Shown piece after piece: positions 52,994 to 63,267 of a DNA stretch of 64,000 bases. Position numbers and translations under genes: made by a program. Origin of the DNA: UBA3824 sp017541145 (GTDB taxonomy: Bacteria; Bacteroidota; Bacteroidia; Bacteroidales; UBA3824); assembly GCA_947168365.1 (NCBI GenBank), contig CAMVLO010000010.1, positions 1 through 64,000 on the forward strand. The letters are read 5' to 3'. Positions within the stretch are counted from its first letter, which is position 1; each line of letters opens with the position of its first letter. The notes below the pieces were generated by a model. That model saw only the letters and a list, made by a program, of their open reading frames with translations. It was not told the DNA's origin and did not search any database.

Positions 52994-55900
52994 TTAGAAA
53001 TTCAAATTAACACCGAATAAGAAAATTCTTGTATTTGGATAAGCAACACCGTCAACACCGCTTTCTGTAACTCTGCCGGTTGCAGCTGTTTCGGGGTCAA
53101 AACCGCTATACTTTGTAATTGTAAAGAGATTTTGTGCTGACAATGAAACGCGAAGTGTTCCTACATGTATTTTCTCTTTCGGGAATGTGTAACCGAATTG
53201 AATTTGTTTGCATCTCAAATAAGAACCGTTTTCTACGAACCAGTCACTAACTGTTGTAAAGTTTTGGTTGGCATCATTGTAAGAAAGTCTTGGGATGTCA
53301 GTATCTTGTCCTTCATAATGCCAAGCCTTTTCGTATGTACCAGCCCAAACATTTTGACCTGAAACTCCGGAATAGTAACCTTTGGTTTTGTTGAAGATAT
53401 CATTTCCAAATGTACCGTAGAAGTTCATTGAGAAATCCCAATTCTTGTAGTTAGCTCCAAGATTGATACCCATATATAGTTTCGGGAATGCGTTACCTAG
53501 ATATGTTTTGTCTTCGGCGTTGATTTCGCCGTCTTTGTTGCGGTCAACAAAAATCAAATCACCCGGTTGTGCTTTCGGTTGCAACAATTCGCCATGTTCG
53601 TTGGTGTAAGATGCAACTTCTTCCCAATTTTGGAAAATTCCGGCTGTCTGATAACCATAGAATCTTGAAATTTCTGCATCTGATTCGTTTTGGATGATGT
53701 AATCACCATTGAATCCTTGTGTTAAAATAGGATCAGAAGTTCCTAAATCTTTTGCTTTGTTTTTAACACCTGAGAGGTTAACTCCAACTTCGTAATTGAA
53801 ATCTTTTTTAGGAGTGTCTTTCCAACTAAGAGAAAGTTCCCAACCGGTAGCTTCCATACTACCAACATTTGTCCAAACCTGTCCGCCCCATTCCGGATAA
53901 CCGAGAATCAAAAGGTGAGATTCTTTCAAAAGCATGTCAGAAGTTTTCTTCTTATAAAGTTCGATTGTTGCTGTCAAACGGTCTTTCATAAAACCGAAAT
54001 CCATACCGATGTTGTAGTCTTCTACAGTTTCCCACTGAATATTTGGATTTGCAGTACTGCTTACATAAGAGCCTGTTACCAAATCACCGTTTACTACATA
54101 GTATGTTGTACCGATTGTAGAAAGGTAAGCTGAGTTGTCAATTGATTGGTTACCAACTTTACCCCAACCGAGACGAAGTTTCAAGTTACTGAAAATTTGC
54201 TGATTTTTCATAAAATCTTCGCCCGTAATTTTCCAAGCACCTGATATTGCGGGGAATGTTGCGAATTTCTTACCTTCAGGGAATTTGCTTGAACCGTCGA
54301 AACGGATACTTGCAGTTAAATAATAACGTGAATCATAATTGTACATCACACGACCGAGGTATGATACAAGTGTTGAGAAGTGATCTGTACCTTCTGCCTT
54401 TTGGTTTTCAGTACCGGCAGATACATAACGAAGATTTTCATTATTAGAAGGAACAGCATCGCGGCTACCTTTCATATTATAGTCAGAGAACTTTTCCATT
54501 GTATAACCAACCATAGCATTTACGTTGTGTCTTTCAGCAAAAAGTTTCTGATAACTCAAAGTATTGGTCCAGTTCCAATCGTTCCAAATTACGATTTCTC
54601 TTGAAGCTGTTGAAGTTTCTGTTTTTTCAAGGTTATCAATAAAATATTCCGGAGCGAATCCGTTAGTCAAGCGGAAACGTGCATTGTCACCAAATTGAGT
54701 TCTAAATGTAAGACCTTTGATAATTTCGATATTCAAATACGGATTCATCAAGAGACCGTATTCATCAGAATGACCGGTCTGACGTTTAAGATTTGCAACA
54801 GGGTTGTGTTCCTGATTGTTGTGAGAACGTTCGTACCAAGAAAATTCGTTGTCAATAGTTTCCCAATCATAACGGAAAATAGGAGTAGTAGGATCCATTG
54901 CCATTGCTGCACCCATCAAATTAGGAGTGTCGTCCCAACGTTCGAGTTTCGGAGACAATTCAACACCAAGTTTAAAACGTCTCTTGCTGTCAAAAACATA
55001 TTCTGTATTAACTCTACCGGTAAATTTGTCCCACCAACCGTAATTGTAGTGAGAATGAGAACGATAGTAACCGAAACTACCGCTGTAAACCAATTTGTCT
55101 GTACCACCTTGGAAAGAAAGGTTGTAACTTTGGCTCATTGCATATTTATCAACAGTTTCGTTCCACCAATCAGTACCTTCGGCATCGGTAATATCATTAA
55201 TACCTTTATAAGCAGGAACTTGTTCGTCATTGGTATAACGAGTTTTGAAAACTTTTTCATATTCAGAAGCTTTAGCCATGTCAGGATTACCGATAACGCT
55301 CAAACCTACAGACGAAGTAAATTGGAATGTAGTTTTACCGGCTTGACCTTTCTTTGTAGAAATAATCACAACACCGTTAGAAGCTCTTGTACCGTAGATA
55401 GCAGACGCCGAAGCATCTTTCAAAACTTCCATTGATTCGATATCCTCAGGATTGAGGAAGTTGATATTATCACCAACCGGCATACCGTCTACTACATAAA
55501 GCGGATTAGAACCGTTAACTGTAGTAACACCACGGATAATAACACGAGGAATTTCTCCCGGTTTGCCTGTAGATGAAATTTGCACACCGTTTACTTTAGT
55601 CTGCAAAGCGTTCATTGCATTACCGGAATTAAACGATGTAATATCCTCACTTGAAACTGAAGAAATACTTGAAGTTAAATCAGATTTTTTTGCAGTACCG
55701 TAACCGATAACCACAACTTCATCAATATTTTTAGTATCTTCATTAAGAATAATATCCAAATGGTAAATACCATTAACAGAAATTTCTTCTGTCTGGAAAC
55801 CCATCATTGAACAGACAATAGTAGTTTCGTTGTCAACCATAAGTTTGTATTGTCCGTCAACATCGGTAATAGTACCGTTGGTAGTACCTTTTTCCATAAC

Positions 55901-56020
55901 AACAGCACCGATAAGAATTTCACCGGTTTTATCTGTCACCCTACCTGATAAAGTGATTTTCTGCGCGAATAGAGTCACACTTACCAGCATTAACGTTAGT
56001 AATGTTAATATTTTTCTCAT
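52994..56020 (-). CDS. SusC/RagA family TonB-dependent outer-membrane transporter
   Basis: A 1008-residue protein with signal peptide ending VTLFAQ. It has a carboxypeptidase-regulatory-like domain (GRVTDKTGEILIGAVV), a plug with the signature MEVLKDASASAIYGTRASNGVVIISTKKG, and a large barrel ending FLFGVNLNF. It imports oligosaccharides with the SusD encoded next. It is preceded by a surface lipoprotein gene (36 bp), which is less usual than susC coming first. Confidence 0.94.
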   Translation of the reverse strand: MRKILTLLTLMLVSVTLFAQKITLSGRVTDKTGEILIGAVVMEKGTTNGTITDVDGQYKLMVDNETTIVCSMMGFQTEEISVNGIYHLDIILNEDTKNIDEVVVIGYGTAKKSDLTSSISSVSSEDITSFNSGNAMNALQTKVNGVQISSTGKPGEIPRVIIRGVTTVNGSNPLYVVDGMPVGDNINFLNPEDIESMEVLKDASASAIYGTRASNGVVIISTKKGQAGKTTFQFTSSVGLSVIGNPDMAKASEYEKVFKTRYTNDEQVPAYKGINDITDAEGTDWWNETVDKYAMSQSYNLSFQGGTDKLVYSGSFGYYRSHSHYNYGWWDKFTGRVNTEYVFDSKRRFKLGVELSPKLERWDDTPNLMGAAMAMDPTTPIFRYDWETIDNEFSWYERSHNNQEHNPVANLKRQTGHSDEYGLLMNPYLNIEIIKGLTFRTQFGDNARFRLTNGFAPEYFIDNLEKTETSTASREIVIWNDWNWTNTLSYQKLFAERHNVNAMVGYTMEKFSDYNMKGSRDAVPSNNENLRYVSAGTENQKAEGTDHFSTLVSYLGRVMYNYDSRYYLTASIRFDGSSKFPEGKKFATFPAISGAWKITGEDFMKNQQIFSNLKLRLGWGKVGNQSIDNSAYLSTIGTTYYVVNGDLVTGSYVSSTANPNIQWETVEDYNIGMDFGFMKDRLTATIELYKKKTSDMLLKESHLLILGYPEWGGQVWTNVGSMEATGWELSLSWKDTPKKDFNYEVGVNLSGVKNKAKDLGTSDPILTQGFNGDYIIQNESDAEISRFYGYQTAGIFQNWEEVASYTNEHGELLQPKAQPGDLIFVDRNKDGEINAEDKTYLGNAFPKLYMGINLGANYKNWDFSMNFYGTFGNDIFNKTKGYYSGVSGQNVWAGTYEKAWHYEGQDTDIPRLSYNDANQNFTTVSDWFVENGSYLRCKQIQFGYTFPKEKIHVGTLRVSLSAQNLFTITKYSGFDPETAATGRVTESGVDGVAYPNTRIFLFGVNLNF

Positions 56021-56056
56021 ATCTCTATTTTAAATATTAAGATTCATAATAAATTG

Positions 56057-57604
56057 TTATTTTTCTTTTGAAGGTACAATCTTCATACGACCCAAGTGAA
56101 TATCAAAAATGATGTCGTATTTACCAGGTTTTGGAATTGTAAGTTTTGCGTGGTTGCCAACTTCAACAGCATTGTTGTATGAAGTAGTTGCTACATCATA
56201 ATCAGGACGTTTATATTTACCAACCCATTTCCAAACTTCAGGATCTGTCTCTGTAGCTTTCTCAGGTTTCCATGAATAATAGTCCCACCAATTAGAAGCC
56301 TGCCAATTATGAGGATGGAACTCAAAAGGACCAGCAGAAATACGATAATTAAGAATTTCAATAATATGCTTATTTTTAGGGTTATATTTAAAGAAATCTT
56401 TTACATCCTTAGGTTCTCCATCCGATAAAATACCAATATTAAATTCACCCCATATAATATTATTATCAGGATCTTCCCATTCACCTAATTCAGCATTCCA
56501 TTTGCCTCGATCGTCCCATACATTCAATTTTTGAGAACCTAACTCAATATGCAATGGGTCAACAGCCTCATCAATTGTATATGTAGTTGCAGTATAAATA
56601 CCTTCTTTTGTATTAAAAACAATTTTATAATAAACTCCTGCTTTATCGAGTATAATTGGTTCTGCAACATCCGGATCAGGAGTTAGTAAATCACTATTCG
56701 GATCTTTACCGAAACAGATAGGACCGTAAGTATCTTTTTGTTGGAGGAAACGAATACCGGTTCCGGCAGTTTCGTTATAATAATATGCGGTATATTCAAA
56801 TTCACCGGTGTGATCTATACGCATAGGAACACCACAAATATCTTTAGTAAGATCTTCTTCTGCTACATCGCAAAGATACATCTTTTCGTAGTCTTGAAGT
56901 TCACTTCTCCTAATAATAATTTTTTTCTCAACTTTGTTGTCATACGCATCGTAAGCAGCAATTACACCTTCATAATCGCCATATTCATCACCTACTTGAA
57001 TTCTCTTAGCATAAGTATATTCTTTGCTAGTGTTTTCAATTTCCTCTTTAAGATTGAGAGTAGGAAAATCAACAACAACTTTTTTAATTATAACATTATC
57101 CGAAACACCAAATTTTAATGTAAATGAAGGCATAATAACATTTACAACTTCACTTGGTTCCACTGTAAACTTCGGATCAGTAAAATCGCCGTCCATTTGT
57201 GCAGTAAAAGTAGTAGTATTGATATTACCTACTAAATCCTCTACCGTAATAAGGATAGGGAATGATTCTACTCTGTATGCAAGTGTATCGTTAGGTGTAA
57301 TCTTATAATCAAGCTCATAAGAAGTAACATCCGAACCATAAATATCTAAAATATCAATAGTCTTGTTAAGATACAAATCTTTGTTTTGAAGATTGATAGT
57401 TTTGATACCATCGGCATCAGTAATTACACCCTTAACTCTAAACTCCCTGGAGAACTCCCAATGAATAAGAGATTCCTCAAGCGCGATTGACGGGTTTTGA
57501 TTGTCAACAGCAGAAAAGCCGTCGTCCTCACAACCGACTTGAGCGGTGGCCAAGATAGCAGCAGATGCTAGCCACACAAGTCTTTTTGAAATGGTCTTTT
57601 TCAT
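56057..57604 (-). CDS. Surface lipoprotein, SusE/F-like glycan-binding protein
   Basis: A 515-residue lipoprotein (ATAQVGC, Cys25, followed by EDDGFS, a surface-type signal). Two or three Ig-like beta domains (about 35-240) are followed by a C-terminal module with Trp-rich loops (HPHNWQASNWWDYYSW) suited to sugar stacking and an ending GKYDIIFDIHLGRMKIVP as in SusE/SusF-type domains. It is the first gene of the operon and divergent from the regulator. Likely a galactan-binding surface protein; no catalytic motif seen. Confidence 0.78.
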   Translation of the reverse strand: MKKTISKRLVWLASAAILATAQVGCEDDGFSAVDNQNPSIALEESLIHWEFSREFRVKGVITDADGIKTINLQNKDLYLNKTIDILDIYGSDVTSYELDYKITPNDTLAYRVESFPILITVEDLVGNINTTTFTAQMDGDFTDPKFTVEPSEVVNVIMPSFTLKFGVSDNVIIKKVVVDFPTLNLKEEIENTSKEYTYAKRIQVGDEYGDYEGVIAAYDAYDNKVEKKIIIRRSELQDYEKMYLCDVAEEDLTKDICGVPMRIDHTGEFEYTAYYYNETAGTGIRFLQQKDTYGPICFGKDPNSDLLTPDPDVAEPIILDKAGVYYKIVFNTKEGIYTATTYTIDEAVDPLHIELGSQKLNVWDDRGKWNAELGEWEDPDNNIIWGEFNIGILSDGEPKDVKDFFKYNPKNKHIIEILNYRISAGPFEFHPHNWQASNWWDYYSWKPEKATETDPEVWKWVGKYKRPDYDVATTSYNNAVEVGNHAKLTIPKPGKYDIIFDIHLGRMKIVPSKEK

Positions 57605-57660
57605 ATAGATATTAAATTATTAAGAAGGTTTTTTTTTTCTTTATACGTAAATTAACGCAA

Positions 57661-57668
57661 CAAAGTTA
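57661..57668 (-). promoter_or_regulatory. -7 promoter box TAACTTTG of galactan operon 2
   Basis: A minus-strand exact TAnnTTTG match 57 bp before the first gene. No TTTG -33 box at the usual distance, which would fit a promoter that needs an activator such as the adjacent hybrid regulator. Confidence 0.55.
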
Positions 57669-57819
57669 CATTAATCGAAAATTTGTTAACATATTTAAAT
57701 CAATCAAAATAGATATTAAAATCATTCATGCACGATAATTGCATGATTTTTGAAATCAATCTGAAAAAAAACTATTTGTTAAAGAATTTAGTAAAATTTC
57801 AACAATTAAAAAATATTAA

Positions 57820-57827
57820 TATCTTTG
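57820..57827 (+). promoter_or_regulatory. -7 promoter box TATCTTTG of the hybrid regulator
   Basis: An exact TAnnTTTG match with TTTC at the -33 position (57797-57800). It lies inside the 5' part of the longest frame and so places the true start at ATG 57854. Confidence 0.6.
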
Positions 57828-57853
57828 CACATTACAAAAAAGCACAAAAATTC

Positions 57854-60800
57854 ATGAAACGTTATTATATATACACATTATTACTTTTTTTGATACAACT
57901 AACAGCTGTAGCTCAAAATTTCTCTATCAAAAAATTAACAGTAGAGCAAGGATTGAGTAATAATTTTGTAGTGAGCATTGTTCAAGACAAAACCGGCAGT
58001 ATGTGGATTGCTACCGAAGAAGGTCTCAACAGATTCGACGGCAACGAATTTGAGCAGTTTTATAAAAAAGACGACAACAGCGTAGACAATTGGTTGAGCG
58101 GCAACGAGCTCAACTGCATTTTGGACGATCCTACAGATTCTATTCTTTGGATTGCAACTCAACGTGCCGGTCTTAACGCTTATAATTATCATACCAACCA
58201 ATTCAAAGTCTATAAACCGCAAGAAAACGGCGAAGGCATTATCTCTGAAGCTGTTACCAAAATTGTACCCGCCAAAGACGGAAATATTTGGATTGCAACA
58301 TATTGGAACGGTGTAGATTATTACGACAAAAAAAATGATAAATTTACTCATTACAATCATAATACTGTAAAAAATTGGATACTCGATAATATTTGGACTG
58401 TAACAGAAAGCAACGATGATGTTATCTATATCGGATATATTCATCAAGGCTTTGCGTCATACAATCTGAAAACAGGAGAATTCAAAAACTACGTACACAA
58501 TCCCAACGACAATACATCGATTCAGGACAACGAAATTTTGTCAATTTATATCGACGATTACAATAATATTTGGGTGGGAACCCGCAGCGGACTTGCTCTA
58601 TTTGACCCCACTTCAGGAAAATTTCAACGTTTCAACTTTATAACTGCCATTAGCGACCGCTCTATATTTGATATAAAAATGGCAGAACCCAACAAACTTT
58701 GGGTAGCATTGGAATTGGGCGGTATCGTGATTTTGGATATTCCTCAAGGACAATTCAATTCGCCGCAAGATATAAAATTCAGTACCATAACCGAAGGCTA
58801 CGGCGATTCAGGACTTTCGGGCAACTCGGTAAGATGTATTACCAACGATAAATACGGAAATATCTGGACCGGCATTTGGTCGGGCGGAGTCAACTTTATA
58901 AATCCCGCCGGAAATATTTTCGGTCGTTACTCTTATACACCTGCAATTACAATCAACGACAACAGCCAATTTACCAACAGTCTTACGTGCAAAAGCATAC
59001 TTTCTATAGTAACCGACCAAGACGATAATATCTGGCTCGGAACCGACGGTGGCGGCCTCAATGTATATAACAAATGTCAACGAATAGCAGTTTACAACAT
59101 GGGAAATACGCCGAATATCACAAGCGATTGCATCCAAACGTCGTATTGCGACCGCAACGGCAATCTTTGGTTCGGTACTTTTTTCAACGGGATATTTGTT
59201 TACGATATTTCAACAGAAAAGTTTGAAACTTTTTTGCCGAACGACCTTAAAAAAATAGACGTAAGAAGTTTTTGCGAATACGATGCTCAAAATATTTTGG
59301 TAGCCACAAGTACCGGCGTTTACAAAATTAATATCAATACCAAAAAAGTAGAAGCCCATTACGATTTGCCGCAAAATTTGGTAAGAACCATATTAAGAGA
59401 TACTTACGGAAATATTTGGGCAGGAACTTTCGGCGGCGGCTTGTTTATTTTGGATCAAGACCTAAAAGTGATAAAAAGTTTTAATACCGGCGAAAAATTT
59501 CCGAGCAATACAATCAATCACCTTTTAGAAGATTCTCAAAACAGAATTTTGGTAGCCACCGGCGAAGGAATGGTATGTTTTGATAATCATCAAAGTTTCG
59601 ACTACAAAGTTTTCGGACGCAACGAGGGATTGGCAAATGCTCATATCCGCGCTATCAACGAAGACAAATTTCATAATATTTGGATAAGTACCAACAACGG
59701 AATTTCATGCTATTTGGAATCAGAAAAGAGAATAGTAAATTACGATTCACGCGACAAAATTCCCGCCGGCGGATTTTCTTCGGGCGCGACATCAAAAAAT
59801 AAAAACGGTTACATCAATTTCGGTTCGGCAAACGGACTTTGCAGATTCGATTGTGCCAGAGTATTGTCAAACGAAGTACCGCCAAGAGCAATTATCGGCA
59901 GAATGAAAGTATTTTTGCCCGTAACAGTTGAAAATCCGGGAAATCAAAAAATAATTTCAAAATACGATTCGTCAGGCGTAATACTCGATGCAAGCGAAAA
60001 CAATTTCTCAGTATCGTTTCTTACTGACAATTATGCTTTTTCAGACATCATAGAATATTCATGCAAAATAGAAGGTCAAGAATCGAATTATTACACAGTT
60101 TCCGACCCGAAAAATGTTACATTCCGAAATATCCAACCGGGAACTTATACAATTTGCGTAAAAACCCGATTCCGAAACCAAAAATGGAGCGATGATGTAA
60201 CAAAACTAAAAATAAAAATACTTCCGCCGTGGTATTCCACTACTTTAGCAAAAGTAATTTACATCTTACTTTTTATAAGTTTTATTGTGATGTCGTTTTT
60301 GGCATATCGCAGAAGAGTAAAAATAACAGCTCAATTGGAATCCGAAAAGCAAAACCGTGAAAAACAAGACGCTCTCAACGAAGAAAGAATGCGCTTTTTC
60401 ACCAATATTGCTCACGAAATACGTACACCGCTCAGCTTGATTGTTGGTCCGTTGGAAGATTTGTGCAACGACAAATCGTTCTCAGAAGCGGTTTCCAAAA
60501 AACTCAATGTAATAAATCAAAGCAGCCATCAATTGCTGAAACTTACAAATTATCTCATGGATTTCCGCAAAACCGAAACTCACAACAAACGTTTGTGTGT
60601 AAGTCGCGGTTTGCTCAATCAGGTAGTGGAAGATACTGTAAAAAAATTCCAAGAGCTAAACCGTAACAAAAATGTGGAAATAAAATGCGATATCGAAGAA
60701 ACCAATTTTGAAATCTATTTCGACCGTCAGAGCATAATCACGATTTTGGACAACTTGATTACTAACGCAATGAAATACACCGAACAAGGTATAATAAAAA

Positions 60801-61951
60801 TCTCGTTGCGCAAAAGCGGTTATTATGCAGAAATCGGTATAGAAGACACCGGATACGGAATTTCAGAAAGCGCATTGCCGCATATTTTTGAACGTTATTA
60901 TCAAGAGCAAGGTCCGCACCAAGCATCAGGCACGGGCATTGGTTTGTCGCTTGTAAAAAATCTGATTGACCTTCACAAGGGAAAAATTACAGTACAAAGC
61001 GAACAAAACAAAGGCACAAAATTTACAGTATTTCTGAGCCTTGACGAAAAATATCCCGATGCACTTCACGCCGACAATGCTGTAGAAAACGAAGAGCCAA
61101 AATCGGAAGAAAACATCAAAAACGAAATCACTACCGCATCACAGGACAATAATGAAGAAAACAAACGTCCGATTTTGTTGATTGTGGAAGATAATATTGA
61201 TATACAAGATTATATCAAAAATTCACTTGCTGATAAATACGATGTTTTAACAGCCACAAACGGTAAAGACGGCATAGAAACAGCATTGAAAGAATTGCCT
61301 GATATTGTGGTTTCGGATATAATGATGCCGGTAAAAAACGGTATTGAACTTTGCAAAACATTGAAAAACGATATCAGAACATCGCATATTCCGATTATTT
61401 TGCTCACAGCGAAAGACACAATGAAAGATAAAACAGAAGGTTACGAAGCCGGAGCTGACAGTTATATCACCAAACCATTTAGTGCCACACTGCTCACAAG
61501 CCGCATTGTAAACCTTTTGGACAAACAAAAACAGTTGGCAAAATTCTTCAAGAATTCCAATCCGAAAGACAAAGACAATGCAAAAAAACACGAAACATTT
61601 TTACAAAGTCTCAACCAATTGGATTTGGAATTTATCGAGAATATCAACAAAATAATCGAACAAAATTTGGAAGATCCGGAATTCAACGTTTCAACATTGT
61701 CGCAAATACTCTGTTTGAGCAACAGTACGCTTTACAGAAAAATTAAGGCGTTGACCGGAATAAGTCCAAACGAATATTTACGCAAAATAAAAATGAAAAA
61801 AGCGGAAGCGTACATCCTTGAAGGCAAATATTCAATCTCGCAAATAGCATTCAAAGTCGGCATGAACTCCGAATTATACTTCCGTCAATACTTCAAAGAC
61901 GAATTCGGGATGTTACCGAGCGAATATATCAAAAGTCTGAAACAAGAATAA
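57854..61951 (+). CDS. Hybrid two-component system regulator (HTCS)
   Basis: A 1365-residue single-protein two-component system. Signal peptide (MKRYYIYTLLLFL...AVAQ), about fourteen Reg_prop propeller repeats (pattern GNIWIAT.....G...Y), a Y_Y_Y Ig-like domain, and one membrane helix (about 798-820). HisKA has His854 in FFTNIAHEIRTPLS; then HATPase (GTGIGLSLVKNL), a receiver with Asp1155 in VVSDIMMP, and a C-terminal AraC-type HTH (ISQIAFKVGMNSELYFRQYFKDEFG). HTCS bind oligosaccharides in the periplasm and activate neighbouring SusCD loci. It is divergent from galactan operon 2. Started at 57854 because of the signal peptide and the promoter. Confidence 0.94.
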   Translation: MKRYYIYTLLLFLIQLTAVAQNFSIKKLTVEQGLSNNFVVSIVQDKTGSMWIATEEGLNRFDGNEFEQFYKKDDNSVDNWLSGNELNCILDDPTDSILWIATQRAGLNAYNYHTNQFKVYKPQENGEGIISEAVTKIVPAKDGNIWIATYWNGVDYYDKKNDKFTHYNHNTVKNWILDNIWTVTESNDDVIYIGYIHQGFASYNLKTGEFKNYVHNPNDNTSIQDNEILSIYIDDYNNIWVGTRSGLALFDPTSGKFQRFNFITAISDRSIFDIKMAEPNKLWVALELGGIVILDIPQGQFNSPQDIKFSTITEGYGDSGLSGNSVRCITNDKYGNIWTGIWSGGVNFINPAGNIFGRYSYTPAITINDNSQFTNSLTCKSILSIVTDQDDNIWLGTDGGGLNVYNKCQRIAVYNMGNTPNITSDCIQTSYCDRNGNLWFGTFFNGIFVYDISTEKFETFLPNDLKKIDVRSFCEYDAQNILVATSTGVYKININTKKVEAHYDLPQNLVRTILRDTYGNIWAGTFGGGLFILDQDLKVIKSFNTGEKFPSNTINHLLEDSQNRILVATGEGMVCFDNHQSFDYKVFGRNEGLANAHIRAINEDKFHNIWISTNNGISCYLESEKRIVNYDSRDKIPAGGFSSGATSKNKNGYINFGSANGLCRFDCARVLSNEVPPRAIIGRMKVFLPVTVENPGNQKIISKYDSSGVILDASENNFSVSFLTDNYAFSDIIEYSCKIEGQESNYYTVSDPKNVTFRNIQPGTYTICVKTRFRNQKWSDDVTKLKIKILPPWYSTTLAKVIYILLFISFIVMSFLAYRRRVKITAQLESEKQNREKQDALNEERMRFFTNIAHEIRTPLSLIVGPLEDLCNDKSFSEAVSKKLNVINQSSHQLLKLTNYLMDFRKTETHNKRLCVSRGLLNQVVEDTVKKFQELNRNKNVEIKCDIEETNFEIYFDRQSIITILDNLITNAMKYTEQGIIKISLRKSGYYAEIGIEDTGYGISESALPHIFERYYQEQGPHQASGTGIGLSLVKNLIDLHKGKITVQSEQNKGTKFTVFLSLDEKYPDALHADNAVENEEPKSEENIKNEITTASQDNNEENKRPILLIVEDNIDIQDYIKNSLADKYDVLTATNGKDGIETALKELPDIVVSDIMMPVKNGIELCKTLKNDIRTSHIPIILLTAKDTMKDKTEGYEAGADSYITKPFSATLLTSRIVNLLDKQKQLAKFFKNSNPKDKDNAKKHETFLQSLNQLDLEFIENINKIIEQNLEDPEFNVSTLSQILCLSNSTLYRKIKALTGISPNEYLRKIKMKKAEAYILEGKYSISQIAFKVGMNSELYFRQYFKDEFGMLPSEYIKSLKQE

Positions 61952-61983
61952 AAATTAGAAACATAACAAAAATTGGATAGGTT

Positions 61984-62006
61984 TGAGCCGCAAATATCGC
62001 GGCTCA
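61984..62006. terminator. Bidirectional terminator
   Basis: TGAGCCGC (61984-61991) and GCGGCTCA (61999-62006) form a perfect stem, followed by a T-run on the plus strand, between converging genes. Confidence 0.9.
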
Positions 62007-62016
62007 TTTTTTTATT

Positions 62017-63261
62017 TTACTCTTCCCATCTCAAAGTAATATTTCCGGTAATATTGGCACACTCTCCGTTTATAAACTCGTATTGCGCACGATAAACGTA
62101 AACTCCTTGCGGCAAAAGTTCGTTGCGATAATATCCGTTCCAACCGTAATTGACATCGTTCGATTGGAATACTTCTTTGCCATTTCGGTTGAGTATCTTG
62201 ATACTGTAACGCGAAATCATCGAAATATCACCTTTAGGAATAAAAACGGTAGGATGTCCGCGCTCTATCGTAAAAGTTCCGTCGTTAGGACCGGAAACCG
62301 ACGGTATCAACGCGTTAGGAAATTTCAAAGAATATTCCGGCGCAGATATCGCAAGTTCGGTCGCAATTGTATCGTAACAGATGTTATTGGAAATTATCAA
62401 CTTGAGCAAATATTGTCCATAATCGGAATACAAGTGAGAAACTTTTTGTCCGACAGATTTTTTGCCATCACCAAAATCCCAAACAAATGTTGAAGCCTTG
62501 GTATTACGTGCTTCTGCAATTGCCGTTTGCATCGAAGTTACAGTTGCAATTTCGGCATGCGGCTGGGCATAAACCGTAACAGTATCGGAAAATACTTGTG
62601 CAAATGTTCCGTTTACTGTTTTTAATGTAACATAATATGTACCTTCGTTGTAATATGTTTTCTTAACATCTTGATCGTATGATACTTCGCCGTCTCCAAA
62701 ATTCCAATAACAATAATCGATGTTTTTTGAAAGATTTTTGAATGTAACGGTAAAAGGCGCACATCCCGAAGACGCACTCATCTTGAATTTGCTTGTAAAA
62801 TCCGGAATTACAATTTCATGTGTTTTTGTTGACTGTATATTATCCTGATTGTGAGCCGTTACGGATGTTTTAGACTGTAAATCCGATGATGTTGACTTCT
62901 TGATATTCAGATTTGAAGAATCAGAATTATCAATCATGTCATCATGAAAATCTGCCGACGGAGACTGCAAAACTGACTGATTTCCATTATCGATAAGAAT
63001 TTTGCGTGTGGAACCCGAATAGACATGATGAGCCGATGTCACACCTTCCACCAACAAATCCTGATGTTCGGGTGCAGACACAGTTATCAACGCCGCAGTA
63101 CCAACCACAGCAGCGAGATAGTAAATATTAAAAGTCTTGGGATTGAATTTCAGAAATCTTTGCCAAAAAAGCCTTCTCTGAATTTTCTGCCAGACTTCAT
63201 CAGATGGTTTACGCTCAAAACCATCAAATTTGTTACGAAACAAGTCCTCGGGTGATGCCAT
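62017..63261 (-). CDS. Anti-sigma-like membrane protein with PKD and T9SS type-B (CHU_C) domains
   Basis: A 414-residue protein with no cleavable signal. About 45 cytoplasmic residues (RNKFDGFERKPSDEVWQKIQRR) of the kind seen in Bacteroidota anti-sigma/partner proteins come first, then one membrane helix (about 47-62) and a Ser/Asp-rich linker. Two PKD domains follow (CAPFTVTFKNLS...WNFGDGE and FVWDFGDGKKSVG), then a CHU_C domain (FPNALIPSVSGPNDGTFTI, ILNRNGKEVFQS, LPQGVYVYRAQY). It starts 6 bp after the ECF sigma gene. The layout suggests a membrane-held regulator whose outer part carries an export signal for T9SS. Confidence 0.8.
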   Translation of the reverse strand: MASPEDLFRNKFDGFERKPSDEVWQKIQRRLFWQRFLKFNPKTFNIYYLAAVVGTAALITVSAPEHQDLLVEGVTSAHHVYSGSTRKILIDNGNQSVLQSPSADFHDDMIDNSDSSNLNIKKSTSSDLQSKTSVTAHNQDNIQSTKTHEIVIPDFTSKFKMSASSGCAPFTVTFKNLSKNIDYCYWNFGDGEVSYDQDVKKTYYNEGTYYVTLKTVNGTFAQVFSDTVTVYAQPHAEIATVTSMQTAIAEARNTKASTFVWDFGDGKKSVGQKVSHLYSDYGQYLLKLIISNNICYDTIATELAISAPEYSLKFPNALIPSVSGPNDGTFTIERGHPTVFIPKGDISMISRYSIKILNRNGKEVFQSNDVNYGWNGYYRNELLPQGVYVYRAQYEFINGECANITGNITLRWEE

Positions 63262-63267
63262 AATAAT

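Noticed and set aside
54695..55435. A 246-codon plus-strand frame inside susC of the second galactan locus
   Set aside because: Antisense to a clear SusC with intact motifs; its composition is that of the reversed codons.
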